From the NCBI RefSeq assembly GCF_029309905.1, contig NZ_JARBJP010000002.1:62001-126000 (forward strand): a stretch of DNA of 64,000 nt, in the 5' to 3' direction. The translations under genes were made by a program, and so were the position numbers. This DNA is from Brytella acorum (GTDB lineage Bacteria > Pseudomonadota > Alphaproteobacteria > Acetobacterales > Acetobacteraceae). Within the stretch, counting starts at the first letter, position 1; each line of letters begins with the position of its first letter. Below are positions 36,095-45,989 of the stretch, one piece after another. The notes beneath the pieces were generated by a model. The model worked only from the letters and a program-made list of their open reading frames with translations. It was not told the DNA's origin and ran no database searches.

Positions 36095-37384
36095 TCAGAG
36101 AACCAGTGCGCCGAGAAGGGCTTCCAGCCTGAGACGACCGGCGGCCGTCGCCGTCAGGCGCCCATCGCGCCGCTGTAAATACTCTTCCTCAAGGGCTGCC
36201 CCGAGAATGTCGCTGTCGAGGCATGAGTCCAGGGGGCGTCCGGTGCGGGCGGCGAAACGGTGCTCCTCAATGCCTTCCGCAAGCCTCAGTCCCATCAGCA
36301 GGGCTTCGCGGGCGCGTTCCTCGGGCTCGAGCGCCACTTCCGACGTGCTGCCGCTCTCGCGCGCCTCGACGCGCTCCGCCCAGATTTCCGGCGCACGATG
36401 ACGGCGGGTGGCGAGAAGTGCTTCCCCGAGCGTGATGCGCCCGTGCGCCCCGGGGCCGATGCCGAGATAGTCCTGATAGCGCCAGTAGACGAGGTTATGT
36501 CGGCTTTCTTCTCCTGGCCGGGCGTAGTTCGAGACTTCGTAGGGCAGAAGGCCAAATCGGGCCGCGACCTGACCGGTGAGTTCATAGAGTTCCGCCGCGA
36601 GATCTTCGTCGGGAAGGATGATTTCGCCCTTGCGGTGGCGCCCCTCGAAGACGGTCCCGGTCTCGATCGTGAGCTGATAGAGCGACAGGTGATCCGATGC
36701 GAGGTCGAGGGCCTGGGTCAGCTCCTTTTCCCACGAAACGCAGCTCTGTTCCGGGCGGGCATAGATCAGATCGAACGAAATCCGCTCGAAGAGGGAGCGG
36801 GCCGTCTCAAGGGCCGCGATCGCCTGGGATGCGGAGTGCTCGCGTCCCAGCGTCTTCAGGGCGGTTTCATCCAGGCTCTGGACGCCGAGCGACAGGCGAT
36901 TGATGCCCGCGCTTCTGAACGCGGCCAGTTTTTGCTGCTCGACGCTGGTCGGATTGGCTTCCAGCGTGATTTCGAGGTCGGCCGCCGGATCGAAAAAATG
37001 CGTCGCATCGTCAATGAGGGCCGCCACGGTCGCCGGGTCCATCAACGAGGGTGTACCGCCCCCGAAGAAGATCGAGCGCAGGGGGCGGCGGCCCAGACGG
37101 GCGGCGTCATGCGCGAGTTCCCGACGCAGGGCATCGCGGAAACGCGCCTGCGGGATGACGTCACGGACATGACTGTTGAAGTCGCAATAAGGACATTTCG
37201 CCAGACAGAACGGCCAGTGCACGTAAAGCGCCAGCGGTTCGCCCGATGTCCGCGAGAAAAGAGGAGCGGGGTTCAGATCGCGATCCGAACGCCGAGCTCG
37301 ACCACCCGATCCGGCGGAATGCGGAAGAATTCCGTGCTGGGGACGGCGTTGCGCGCCATCAGAAGAAACAGCCACATGCGCCAC
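36095..37384 (-). CDS. hemW: HemW-type radical SAM heme chaperone
   Basis: A radical SAM protein of the HemW family, which binds heme and hands it to respiratory enzymes. It is often mislabelled as coproporphyrinogen III oxidase. Seen: the cluster motif CLAKCPYCDF (C-x3-C-x2-C-x-F), GGGTPSLM, LEANPTSVE, LGVQSLDE and the HemW-specific HNLVYW segment (HNLVYWRYQDYLGIGPGAHG). The start is unclear: the ATG at 37384 lies inside kup (112 bases overlap), and between the kup stop and the essential LALYVHWPF strand there is no ATG, GTG or TTG, only a CTG near 37273. The next standard start is a GTG at 37222, within that strand. Confidence 0.92.
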   Translation of the reverse strand: MAHVAVSSDGAQRRPQHGILPHSAGSGGRARRSDRDLNPAPLFSRTSGEPLALYVHWPFCLAKCPYCDFNSHVRDVIPQARFRDALRRELAHDAARLGRRPLRSIFFGGGTPSLMDPATVAALIDDATHFFDPAADLEITLEANPTSVEQQKLAAFRSAGINRLSLGVQSLDETALKTLGREHSASQAIAALETARSLFERISFDLIYARPEQSCVSWEKELTQALDLASDHLSLYQLTIETGTVFEGRHRKGEIILPDEDLAAELYELTGQVAARFGLLPYEVSNYARPGEESRHNLVYWRYQDYLGIGPGAHGRITLGEALLATRRHRAPEIWAERVEARESGSTSEVALEPEERAREALLMGLRLAEGIEEHRFAARTGRPLDSCLDSDILGAALEEEYLQRRDGRLTATAAGRLRLEALLGALVL

Positions 37385-39303
37385 AGCGACATTTTGGGCA
37401 CGGTCGAGCGCACGACCAGTTCCCGCGATACGAAATAGGAAGCCTGGATCGCATCGAACTCGATGCCGATGCCGTTCAGTTCTTCCAGCGCGCGCGGGAG
37501 ATTGGGCATTTCCATGAAGCCGTAGCGGACGATGATACGGTGAATATTGGGCGCCAGTTCCTGAACCATCGCACGATGACCGCGCTGGGCTTCCGGCTGA
37601 TCGAGCGTCTGCACGGTCACGAAAAGGACGTGGTCGTGCAGAACCTTGTTATGCTTGAGGTTGTGCAGGAGGCAGGTGGGCGTCTGATCCGGATTGGCGG
37701 TCAGGAAGACGGCCATGCCCGGAACGCGCACCGTGCGGGACTGGGGCAGGCGGGTCAGGAAAGAGGCCACGGGCAGGCTGTCGGCCTGCTGCCGGACGCG
37801 AATGAGGTTTCGTCCCCGCTGCCACGTCGTCATCAGCACGGTGGCGATCACGCCGATCGCGACCGGCACCCAGCCGCCATCGGGAATTTTCAGCACGTTG
37901 GCTGAAAAGAACATGCTGTCGCTCAGGAAGAAGAAGCCAAAGATCGCGCCCACCTTGAACGCCGACCATTTGAAGACGCGCCGGAACACGACCATCGCCA
38001 GCACGGCCGTGCACATGAACGTTCCCGTTACGGCGATGCCATAGGCCGCCGCCAGCGCCGAAGACGAACGAAACGAGACGACCAGCAGGATCGCGCCGGT
38101 CGCCAGCATCCAGTTGAAGACGGGCAGGTAGATCTGGGCTTCTTCGTCCGCATTCGTGTGCATGACGCGCATGCGGGGCAGATAGCCCAGCTGGATGAGC
38201 TGGCGGCAGAGTGAAAAGCCGCCCGAGATGCCCGCCTGGCTCGCGATGACGGTTGCGAAGGTTGCGAGGATCAGGAGCGGGATCTGACCCCATCTCGGCG
38301 CGAGGTGGAAAAACGGATTGCTGAGGGCCTCGGGGTGATGAAGCAGCAGCGCGCCCTGTCCCAGATAATTCAGCGTGAGAGCGGGGAGGACGAAGAAGAC
38401 CCAAGTGTAGCGGATGGGGCTGCGTCCGAAATGACCCATATCGGCGTAGAGGGCTTCCGCGCCGGTCACGGAGAGCACCACGGAGCCCAGGGCTATGAAG
38501 GCGAGCCAGCCATGCATCATGACGAACTCTGCCGCATAGACCGGCGAGAGCGCCCATAAAACTTCCGGCGCGTGAACGATGCTGGCGACGCCCATCAGGG
38601 CGATGGTGACGAACCAGATCAGCATGACAGGCCCGAAAGCCTTTCCGATCGTGCCGGTGCCCAGAGCCTGGACGCTGAACAGCCCGATCAGGATGATGAT
38701 CGCGACCGGGATGATGACATGCGACGCGGATGGCAGGGAAACCTCGACCCCCTCGATCGCCGACAGTACCGAAATGGCGGGGGTGATGATGCCATCCCCG
38801 AAGAAAAGACACGCGCCGCCGATGCCGATGATCCCGAGAACCCAGCGATAGCGCGGCGTTCTGGCCACGCGCTGCGCCAGTGACATCAGCGCGATGATGC
38901 CGCCTTCGCCGTCATGATCGGCGCGCATGACGAGCAGCACGTATTTGATCGTGACGACCAGCATCAACGCCCAGAAGATCAGGCTGGCGATGCCGAGGAC
39001 TTCCCATGCCGCCGCCGGATGTTCCCGGGAGCCGACAATGGCGACGGAAGACTGGAACGCATAAAGCGGACTCGTGCCGATGTCGCCATAAACGACGCCG
39101 AGCACGGCCAGCATGGCGGCCATACCCACAGGGCGCTGATGATGGTTGGTGTCATCATCAGCACCGATTTCCCGCGCGCCCCCATGCTTGTTGGACGTAT
39201 TGCTTGTTTCGGCGGCGGTTTCCTCGGCGTACGAAATTGGCTTTCGCGGTTCCGCGCCTGCAGGCGGATTCAACGCTGACGTGTCGTCCGGGCTCTGTGT
39301 CAT
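37273..39303 (-). CDS. kup: Potassium uptake protein Kup
   Basis: A 676-residue inner-membrane potassium/proton symporter. Seen: an acidic/polar N-terminal tail of about 60 residues, the family start LAVLGVVYGDIGTSPLYAF, the charged loop MRADHDGEGGIIALMSLAQR, FFGDGIITPAISVLSAIEG, YADMGHFGRSPIRYTW, about twelve membrane spans, and a cytosolic C-terminal domain (HVLFVTVQTL, RIIVRYGFMEMPN). Length is normal. It overlaps the long form of hemW at its 3' end. Confidence 0.96.
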   Translation of the reverse strand: MTQSPDDTSALNPPAGAEPRKPISYAEETAAETSNTSNKHGGAREIGADDDTNHHQRPVGMAAMLAVLGVVYGDIGTSPLYAFQSSVAIVGSREHPAAAWEVLGIASLIFWALMLVVTIKYVLLVMRADHDGEGGIIALMSLAQRVARTPRYRWVLGIIGIGGACLFFGDGIITPAISVLSAIEGVEVSLPSASHVIIPVAIIILIGLFSVQALGTGTIGKAFGPVMLIWFVTIALMGVASIVHAPEVLWALSPVYAAEFVMMHGWLAFIALGSVVLSVTGAEALYADMGHFGRSPIRYTWVFFVLPALTLNYLGQGALLLHHPEALSNPFFHLAPRWGQIPLLILATFATVIASQAGISGGFSLCRQLIQLGYLPRMRVMHTNADEEAQIYLPVFNWMLATGAILLVVSFRSSSALAAAYGIAVTGTFMCTAVLAMVVFRRVFKWSAFKVGAIFGFFFLSDSMFFSANVLKIPDGGWVPVAIGVIATVLMTTWQRGRNLIRVRQQADSLPVASFLTRLPQSRTVRVPGMAVFLTANPDQTPTCLLHNLKHNKVLHDHVLFVTVQTLDQPEAQRGHRAMVQELAPNIHRIIVRYGFMEMPNLPRALEELNGIGIEFDAIQASYFVSRELVVRSTVPKMSLWRMWLFLLMARNAVPSTEFFRIPPDRVVELGVRIAI

Positions 39304-39436
39304 CTACTTCCCGTATAGCCGGGCGTCGCGAAAGGAGCGGCGCTCTGGGTAACCGTGGTTGTCGAGATACGATCCTTTCGTCAAAGATCGCAAGTTATCC
39401 ATAAGTCATGTCTTTCGCACATCTGACCCATGCGTG

Positions 39437-40141
39437 TCATGGCACGGTGTCCGCGTCGCCTGTCCCGGTCCGCGGGCGGGGGCCGAAAATGGCCGATCCG
39501 ACCCGGACCAGCGTCGCGCCTTCCGCGATCGCCGCTTCAAAATCTCCCGACATCCCCATGGACAGCGTCGCCAGTCCGTGTTCACCGGCAAGGGCGGCGA
39601 GCCAACGGAAATGCGGACGAGGATCTTCATTCTCCGGGGGGATGCACATCAGCCCCCTGACCTTGGCGCCGAATCTTTCCCTGCATTCCGCGATGAAGGC
39701 TGAGGCCTGCTCACGCGGAATCCCGGCTTTCTGGGGTTCGTCGCCGGTATTCACCTGCACGAAAAGATCCGGCAGGATGCCGAGACGGTCTCCCGCCCGG
39801 GCGATCGCATCGCTCAGGGATGGGCGGTCGAGCGTTTCGATGACGTCGGCCACGCGGCAGGCGGCGAGCGCCTTGTTCGTCTGTAGACCGCCAATGAGGT
39901 GCAGACGAAGATCCGGCCACCTTTCCCTCAGTAGCGGGAACTTGGTCTCGGCTTCCTGTACGCGGTTTTCACCGAAAAGGCGTTGCCCGGCCAAAAGCGC
40001 GGCCACGACAGATGAGGCCGGATGAAACTTGGTGACGGCCAGAAGATCGACGTTCGCCCTGTCTCGCCCGGCGACCGCGACGGCCGCGTCGATCCGCGCG
40101 CGAATGGCCTGAAGTCGCCCGGCAATCTCGTCGTCGCTCAT
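39437..40141 (-). CDS. YggS/PLPBP family pyridoxal phosphate-binding protein
   Basis: A 234-residue alanine-racemase-fold protein that carries PLP and controls vitamin B6 and amino-acid balance rather than catalysing. Seen: LLAVTKFHPASSV with the PLP lysine, LFGENRVQEAETKF, LHLIGGLQTNK, FVQVNTGDEPQKAG, LSMGMSGDFEAAIAEG and VRVGSAIFGPR, all standard family blocks. Divergent from rsmB, about 60 bases apart. Confidence 0.94.
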   Translation of the reverse strand: MSDDEIAGRLQAIRARIDAAVAVAGRDRANVDLLAVTKFHPASSVVAALLAGQRLFGENRVQEAETKFPLLRERWPDLRLHLIGGLQTNKALAACRVADVIETLDRPSLSDAIARAGDRLGILPDLFVQVNTGDEPQKAGIPREQASAFIAECRERFGAKVRGLMCIPPENEDPRPHFRWLAALAGEHGLATLSMGMSGDFEAAIAEGATLVRVGSAIFGPRPRTGTGDADTVP

Positions 40142-40201
40142 GACGGTGGTCCATCTCCTGTTATGCGGTCATAAGAAGGGGGTAGCGCGGCGACGCGCGA
40201 A

Positions 40202-41518
40202 ATGCCATTGGCTGCCAGAATGTCCACTCCCGTTTCTCATGGCTCCGCTTCGTCCCGCCGTTCTCCGCCTCGCACGGAGGCCGACCCCACGCGCGATCTC
40301 GCATTCGATATCCTGTGCGGTGTCGTGGAGCACCGGCGGATGCTGGAGACGACGCTCGACCGGAGCACGACGAGCGATCCCCGGGATCGGGCCAGCGCTC
40401 ATCGCCTCGCGGCAACGGTCCTGCGTTATATGGGCAGCATGACGGAACTCCTCCAGCCGCTGCTGCGCCGGGAGCCGCCAGCGCCGGTGCGTTGCGCCCT
40501 GCTGATGGGTGTCGCGCAGCTTCGCCATCTCGGCACGCCTCCGCATGCCGCCGTCGGGACGATCGTCTCGCTTCTGCGCCGGCGTGGACTGACGCCTTTC
40601 GCGGGGCTGGCCAATGCCGTGCTGCGGCGCGTCGCGCGTGAGGGAGATACGCTGGCCGAAGGGCTGGATCAGGATCGTCTGGACGTGCCGCCCTGGCTCT
40701 GGTCCGCCTGGGGTGGACGCGCGCGCGCCATAGCGTCGGGGATGCATCGCGAGGCGCCGCTGGATCTGACCCTCCGTCCGGGCGCTGAGGTGCCGGACGG
40801 CGGCGTGGTCATGCCCAATGGAAGCGTGCGCTTTCCGGCTGGCACGCGCGTGACGGAGATTCCGGGGTTCGAGGAGGGGGCTTTCTGGGTGCAGGATGCC
40901 GCGGCGTCCATGCCCGCGCGTCTGCTGAACGCACAACCCGGCTGGCACGTGATCGATCTCTGCGCCGCGCCGGGGGGCAAGACGGCCCAGCTCGCTCTCG
41001 CGGGCGCGCAGGTCAGCGCCGTCGAGCGTGATGCCGGGCGCATGCGCCGCATGAGCGAAAACCTGGAGCGGCTGCGCATCGCGGGCGTGGAAGAGATCGT
41101 CGCCGACGCGCTGCAGTGGAAGCCCGCGAGTCCCGCCAACGCGGTTCTCCTGGATGCTCCATGCTCGGCCACGGGAACGCTGAGGCGTCATCCGGACGTG
41201 CTCTGGGTCAAGCGCCCGCGCGACGTCACGGCCCTGGCCCAGGGGCAGGATGCGCTGATCGACGCAGCCGCGAACATGCTCGCTCCAGGCGGTATTCTTC
41301 TATACGCCGTCTGTTCGCTTCAGGACGAGGAGGGGGCCGCCCGCGTGGAGGCCGCGCTGACGCGTGGATGGGAATTGCTGCCATTTGCCGAGGATGAATT
41401 CCAGGGGATGCCCATTGCGCGCACGCGCGAAGGCTATTTCCGGACTCATCCCGGCATGTGGCACGACGAGGGCGGCATGGATGGTTTTTTCGCGGCCCGT
41501 CTGAGGCGGAAGTCGTAA
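40202..41518 (+). CDS. rsmB: 16S rRNA (cytosine(967)-C5)-methyltransferase
   Basis: A 438-residue enzyme. An N-terminal NusB-like helical domain (DLAFDILCGVVEHRRMLETTL, TPPHAAVGTIVSLLRRRGLTPFAGLANAVLRRVA) precedes the Rossmann methyltransferase core: VIDLCAAPGGKTAQLA (SAM loop), DAPCSATGTLRRHPD (motif IV with the general Cys) and LLYAVCSLQDEEG (motif VI catalytic Cys). An in-frame ATG six codons downstream (40220) is a possible alternative start. It fits RsmB better than the shorter NusB-less relatives because of the intact helical domain. Confidence 0.9.
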   Translation: MPLAARMSTPVSHGSASSRRSPPRTEADPTRDLAFDILCGVVEHRRMLETTLDRSTTSDPRDRASAHRLAATVLRYMGSMTELLQPLLRREPPAPVRCALLMGVAQLRHLGTPPHAAVGTIVSLLRRRGLTPFAGLANAVLRRVAREGDTLAEGLDQDRLDVPPWLWSAWGGRARAIASGMHREAPLDLTLRPGAEVPDGGVVMPNGSVRFPAGTRVTEIPGFEEGAFWVQDAAASMPARLLNAQPGWHVIDLCAAPGGKTAQLALAGAQVSAVERDAGRMRRMSENLERLRIAGVEEIVADALQWKPASPANAVLLDAPCSATGTLRRHPDVLWVKRPRDVTALAQGQDALIDAAANMLAPGGILLYAVCSLQDEEGAARVEAALTRGWELLPFAEDEFQGMPIARTREGYFRTHPGMWHDEGGMDGFFAARLRRKS

Positions 41519-41634
41519 ATTCGCGGCAGGTGGGAATCCGTTTTTCGCTTTCCGGCGAGAAAACCTGTCAGAAGTCTGTGCATATTGGAAACATGGGTTG
41601 AATTTCTGCCATAAATCGAAGTTAACATAGCATC

Positions 41635-42333
41635 ATGCCGATGTTGACGCGCCCCCTGATCGCCCCGAGTATTTTATCCGCCGACTTCGCCCGGATGGGC
41701 GAGGAAGTCATCGCCGCGACGGAGGCGGGCGCTGACTGGCTTCATCTCGACGTGATGGACGGCCATTTCGTGCCGAACATGACGTTCGGACCGGGCATGG
41801 TGGCCGCCATCCGGAAACATACGGCGATCCCGCTCGACGTTCATCTGATGATCGATCCGACGGACCCCTTCATAGAGGCCTTCGCCAAAGCGGGCGCGGA
41901 CCATATTCATGTGCATGTCGAGGGCAACCCGCATGTGCATCGCTCCCTGCAAACCATCCGTGCGCTGGGCAAGAAGGCGGGAATCGCGATCTGTCCGGCG
42001 ACTCCGACCGACATGCTTCAATATGTGATGGACCTCGTGGACATCATCCTGGTGATGACCGTCAATCCGGGCTTCGGTGGCCAGAAATTTCTTGAGAGCC
42101 AGGTGCCCAAGATCCGCATGCTGCGTGAAATGGCCGACATGACGGGCCGCGATATCCGTATTGGTGTGGATGGCGGGATCGATGCACATACGGCGCCCGT
42201 CGCCATGGCGGCCGGTGCGGATATGCTGGTCGCGGGCACGGCGGTCTACGGCCAGAAGGATTATGCGGCGGCGATCGCCGGTCTTCGGCATGCTCCCGGA
42301 TCGGAGAGCCAACCCGCTTCTCCTGCTTCATGA
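41635..42333 (+). CDS. rpe: Ribulose-phosphate 3-epimerase
   Basis: A 232-residue TIM-barrel enzyme interconverting ribulose 5-phosphate and xylulose 5-phosphate in the pentose phosphate pathway, the main sugar route in acetic acid bacteria. Seen: [28 protein letters not shown] with metal ligands, [19 protein letters not shown], and the phosphate site [11 protein letters not shown]. Its stop overlaps the start of the heparinase-like gene (ATGA, 42330-42333). Confidence 0.97.
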   Translation: MPMLTRPLIAPSILSADFARMGEEVIAATEAGADWLHLDVMDGHFVPNMTFGPGMVAAIRKHTAIPLDVHLMIDPTDPFIEAFAKAGADHIHVHVEGNPHVHRSLQTIRALGKKAGIAICPATPTDMLQYVMDLVDIILVMTVNPGFGGQKFLESQVPKIRMLREMADMTGRDIRIGVDGGIDAHTAPVAMAAGADMLVAGTAVYGQKDYAAAIAGLRHAPGSESQPASPAS

Positions 42334-44231
42334 TCCGTCAATGGGCCCGGGATGCCAAGCTTTCCATCGCGCGGTTGCCGGGCCTTTCCCGCGCACCCGA
42401 GGCACCGGCCAACCTGCTTCGCGATCTCTGGCCCGGAGACGCGACCATTGGCGCCCGGTTGCTCTCGGGTCGCTTCCGTTTCGATTTTCGCGACTATGTT
42501 CTCGATACCGCCAACTGGGAGCAGCCGGGTCTGCCGGATCCGGTGCGCCAATGGTTGCACGGTTTTACCTGGCTGCGCGATCTGAGGGCGCTTGGAAGCG
42601 ACGAGGCGCGGCTGGGCGCGCGTGCCATCGTCGATAGCTGGCTCGATCACCCTGCTACCGACCCGCTCGTCGCGGACGCTGCGACGACGGGCGCCCGACT
42701 TGGCGCGTGGACAGGTCAATACGATTTTTTCGCGGCGTCGGCGGATATCAGTTTCCGACGACGTCTCATGGATCGGCTCCTGCTCGAAGCGCGGACCATT
42801 TCCGCTCTGCTGCCGCTGCCCGCACAGGGATGGCGCGGCCTGTCGGCGTTGAAGGGCCTGCTTGCAGCCGCGGTCTCGATCCCGTCCCAGCGCGGATTTT
42901 TCACGCGTTACCTGCGATATCTGGAACCGGAAATCGAGCGTATCCTGCTGTCCGACGGATGCCTCGTCGAGCGCAGCCCGGAAGCGCAGTTGCAGGCGGC
43001 GCGTGAACTTGCCGAAATGAGCGCCATCCTGCGCATGGCGCAGATGCCGCTTCCACCGGTTCTGGTGACCGGACTCGCGCGGGTCTGTCCGGTGCTGCGG
43101 GCCATGCGTCATGCCGATGGCGGACTGATGCTGTTCAATGGCGCGAATGCGCATGCGTCGAGTTTCATCGACACGGTGCTGCAATACGGTGCCCGCCAGC
43201 GGCTTCTCGCGCCGAGTCTGGCGGATGGGCGTTTTTTTCGTCTGACTGCCGGAAAGTCGTTGCTGATGGCCGATGGAGGCGTTCCGGCGCCCGCGGGTTT
43301 TGACGGGCAGGCTCATGGTGGCCCGCTTTCTTTCGAATTCTCCCATGGCCGTCACCGGATCTTCGTGAACTGCGGAAGTGCTTCGACAGGGGCGTGGGAA
43401 CGCGCCCTGAGAGGGACGGCGGCTCACACGACGATGGTGCTCGACGGGCGATCCTGTGTCGATTTCTCCTCGAATGGCGGCCTGTCCAGGCGTCCCGCCC
43501 ACGTCAAGGCGAAGCACGAAACACATGATGGTTCGCACTGGCTCGAAATGTCGCATGACGGCTACAGAGCGACGCTCGGCGCGGACTGGCAACGACGCCT
43601 CTACCTCTCCGATGACGGTTTCAGCCTGCGGGGCGAGGAAACGGTGTCCTGCGAACGCGTCGTGCCCTTCGCGCTGCGTTTTCACCTTCATCCCGATGTC
43701 GAGGCGCGCCTTTCCGACGAGGGGGATGAGGTTCTTCTTGACGTCGGTGGCCTGTCCTGGCGGTTCCGTCAGGAGGGGGGAACGCTTGCGCTCGAACCGG
43801 GCGTCTATGTGGGAAACGGCGAGATCGAGGCCACGCTTCAGATCGTTGTGACCAATCCCCGTCCGAGAGCTGTCGTCGAGATGTCCCGGCCCGAGGTTGC
43901 CCGGTCCGAGGCTGCCGGGCCCGAGGCTGCCCCGCGCGTGACTACCGAGTCCGTGACAGCGATGGAAGAGGCTCCGAGCTCGATCCCGGTTGCGGAAACA
44001 GTTCCGGTCGCGGTTCCCGAACTGTCGGAAACCGAACCTCCCGATCGGGCCGTCGAGGGGGTGGCGCAAGAGGCCGCGCCTGTTTCCGAAGTCTCTTCCC
44101 AGGACATGAAAAACGCCGCTCCCGTCATGCAACCGACGGAAGCGGGAGCAGGCAAGCCTCCGGCGGACGGCACGCGCGAAGCGCCGTTCCGCTGTGTGGT
44201 TCAATGGCTTGCGGAGCGTCTGCCGGTATGA
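42330..44231 (+). CDS. Heparinase II/III family protein
   Basis: A 633-residue protein with the helical toroid plus beta-sandwich layout of heparinase II/III-like polysaccharide lyases. Seen: [45 protein letters not shown], and the beta-sandwich part [49 protein letters not shown]. It ends in a roughly 120-residue low-complexity Pro/Glu/Val/Ala tail. No signal peptide is seen. Translationally coupled to rpe before it and to the glycosyltransferase after it (ATGA at 44228-44231), which suggests a role in making or remodelling a surface polysaccharide. Substrate unknown. Confidence 0.85.
   Translation: MIRQWARDAKLSIARLPGLSRAPEAPANLLRDLWPGDATIGARLLSGRFRFDFRDYVLDTANWEQPGLPDPVRQWLHGFTWLRDLRALGSDEARLGARAIVDSWLDHPATDPLVADAATTGARLGAWTGQYDFFAASADISFRRRLMDRLLLEARTISALLPLPAQGWRGLSALKGLLAAAVSIPSQRGFFTRYLRYLEPEIERILLSDGCLVERSPEAQLQAARELAEMSAILRMAQMPLPPVLVTGLARVCPVLRAMRHADGGLMLFNGANAHASSFIDTVLQYGARQRLLAPSLADGRFFRLTAGKSLLMADGGVPAPAGFDGQAHGGPLSFEFSHGRHRIFVNCGSASTGAWERALRGTAAHTTMVLDGRSCVDFSSNGGLSRRPAHVKAKHETHDGSHWLEMSHDGYRATLGADWQRRLYLSDDGFSLRGEETVSCERVVPFALRFHLHPDVEARLSDEGDEVLLDVGGLSWRFRQEGGTLALEPGVYVGNGEIEATLQIVVTNPRPRAVVEMSRPEVARSEAAGPEAAPRVTTESVTAMEEAPSSIPVAETVPVAVPELSETEPPDRAVEGVAQEAAPVSEVSSQDMKNAAPVMQPTEAGAGKPPADGTREAPFRCVVQWLAERLPV
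43887..43931 (+). repeat. Three tandem 15-bp repeats in the heparinase tail
   Basis: Three near-identical in-frame units (43887-43901, 43902-43916, 43917-43931) encode [10 protein letters not shown] and GPEAA. They lie at the start of the low-complexity C-terminal tail and look like slippage-type expansion. Confidence 0.8.
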
Positions 44232-45367
44232 GACGTCGCAGGACGGGCACGGCGAAAATTCTCGAAGTGACCAATGTCGATTTTTCGATGCGACAGTTCC
44301 TCCTGCCGCTCATGGTCGCTTTGAGGGACGCCGGATGCACCGTCGTCGGCGCCTGCGCCGACGGGCCGGATCTGGCGGTCGTCCGGCAGGCCGGCTTTCG
44401 TGTGGAAGCCCTGCCTTTCCAGCGGTCTCTGGCCCCCTTGGCGCAATGGCGTGCCTTTCTGGCCGTGCGGTGTCTGATCAGGCGTGAACGACCGGATATC
44501 GTGCATGCCCATATGCCGATCAGCGGCCTGTTGACCCGCTTTGCCGCCTGGAGTTGCGGCGTGCCGGTCGTCGCCTATACGTGCCACGGTTTTCTGTTCA
44601 ACCAGCCGGGCTCCTGGCGCCGTCGGGCGCTGTCTTTCGTCCTGGAGTGGCTGGCCGGAAAAGTGACGGATCTCTACATGACCGTCTCGCGCGCGGAGGC
44701 GGACGATGCGCGGCGCTGGCATATTCATCCAGCCCCCTTTGCCGTCGGCAACGGGCGTGACAGTGACGTGTTCCGTCCGGATGCTGCCCTGCGAAATGCC
44801 GTCCGGTCCACGATGGGTGTTGATGCGGCGCGGGTCGTCGTCATCGCCGTGTCGCGGATTGTCCGGCATAAAGGCTTTCCCGAGCTTCTGCGCGCGATGG
44901 ACCAGGTGCCGGATGTCGAACTCTGGATCGTGGGTGAGAGGCTGGCCTCCGATCACGGCGATGACATGTCCGGGGAATTCGCGCGCGCGCGTGAGCGTCT
45001 GGGCGATCGGCTTCGACTGCTGGGTCGGCGGGATGACGTCGCCGCTCTCATGGCGGCAGCTGATATTTTTGTTCTTCCGAGCCATTTCGAGGGGCTGCCG
45101 ATGTCGGTCATCGAGGCCATGCTCTGTGGCCTGCCTGTCGTGACGACCGATATTCGCGGGCCGCGCGAGCAGATCATCGACGGCGATACCGGCTTTCTCG
45201 TGCCCCCAGGCCTGGCCATGCCGCTTGCGCGCGCCATCGAGCGACTGGCGCGGAATACCGAATTGCGCAGGGCCATGGGAGATGCCGCACGTCTGCGCGC
45301 CTGCGCTCTTTACGACAGCCGGGCCGTCAACCGGCAGACCGTCGCGCTCCTTTTGGGCACGGACTGA
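44228..45367 (+). CDS. Family 4 glycosyltransferase
   Basis: A 379-residue GT-B glycosyltransferase. Seen: an N-terminal acceptor domain (ILEVTNVDFSMRQFLLPLMVALRDAGC, PDIVHAHMPISGLLTRFAAW, VVAYTCHGFLF) and a C-terminal nucleotide-sugar domain (VVIAVSRIVRHKGFPELLRAM, LLGRRDDVAALMAAADIFVLPS, and the retaining E-x7-E motif HFEGLPMSVIEAM). The start ATG overlaps the heparinase stop. The group resembles capsule and exopolysaccharide transferases; the sugar donor cannot be told. Downstream it converges with the response regulator gene after 1 base. Confidence 0.92.
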   Translation: MRRRRTGTAKILEVTNVDFSMRQFLLPLMVALRDAGCTVVGACADGPDLAVVRQAGFRVEALPFQRSLAPLAQWRAFLAVRCLIRRERPDIVHAHMPISGLLTRFAAWSCGVPVVAYTCHGFLFNQPGSWRRRALSFVLEWLAGKVTDLYMTVSRAEADDARRWHIHPAPFAVGNGRDSDVFRPDAALRNAVRSTMGVDAARVVVIAVSRIVRHKGFPELLRAMDQVPDVELWIVGERLASDHGDDMSGEFARARERLGDRLRLLGRRDDVAALMAAADIFVLPSHFEGLPMSVIEAMLCGLPVVTTDIRGPREQIIDGDTGFLVPPGLAMPLARAIERLARNTELRRAMGDAARLRACALYDSRAVNRQTVALLLGTD

Positions 45368-45368
45368 G

Positions 45369-45989
45369 TCAGAGCCACCCGTTCTGACGGGCGATACGTC
45401 CGGCCTCGATGCGGTTGCGCGCGCCGAGTTTCTGGACGGCCTCAGAGAAATAATTGCGCACCGTGCCGGGCGACAGCGCCAGGGCATCCGCGATTTCCTG
45501 ATTGCTGCGACCGGCTTCGGCCAGCCGCAGCATTTCGCGATCGCGATCCGTAAGGGGGTCCGAAGCCGCCTCCCAGACGGATTCGGCCAGTTCGCGCGCG
45601 ATGGCGCGCCCCCCCGATGCGACCTTGCGGATCGCGTCCGCGAGGTGGGTGATCGGTGCGTCCTTGAGCAGATACCCCTTGACCCCCGCATCGAGCGCGC
45701 GTTTGAGGTAGCCCGCGCGGCTGAAGGTTGTGACGATCATGACGCGCGTCGGCGAGCGTTCCGCCCGCAGCGCCACGGCGACATCGATGCCGCTCATGCC
45801 GGGCATTTCGATATCGGTGAGCAGCACGTCCGGTTTCGTGGCGCGGACCTGGGCCAGAGCGTCCGTGCCATTGGGAGCGTGGCTTATGACGTCGATGTCC
45901 GTCTCGAGCGCGAGCAGGGCGCCGATGGCGTCACGCAGCATGGCCTGATCTTCGGCGATCACAACGCGTATGGTCTGGGTAGTCATCAC
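45369..45989 (-). CDS. NarL/FixJ-type response regulator
   Basis: A 206-residue DNA-binding response regulator. Seen: the receiver domain (IRVVIAEDQAMLRDAIGALL, phosphoacceptor in LLTDIEMPGMSGIDVAVAL, then VMIVTTFSRAGYLKRALDAGVKGYLLKD) and a LuxR-type helix-turn-helix (DREMLRLAEAGRSNQEIADALALSPGTVRNYFSEAVQKLG). Its start overlaps the stop of the sensor kinase gene (ATGA, 45986-45989), so the two form one system. Targets are unknown. Confidence 0.95.
   Translation of the reverse strand: MMTTQTIRVVIAEDQAMLRDAIGALLALETDIDVISHAPNGTDALAQVRATKPDVLLTDIEMPGMSGIDVAVALRAERSPTRVMIVTTFSRAGYLKRALDAGVKGYLLKDAPITHLADAIRKVASGGRAIARELAESVWEAASDPLTDRDREMLRLAEAGRSNQEIADALALSPGTVRNYFSEAVQKLGARNRIEAGRIARQNGWL

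Noticed and set aside
42261-44204. Minus-strand open frame of 647 codons opposite the heparinase-like gene
   Set aside because: Antisense shadow; the coding strand shows coupled starts and stops and recognisable domains.
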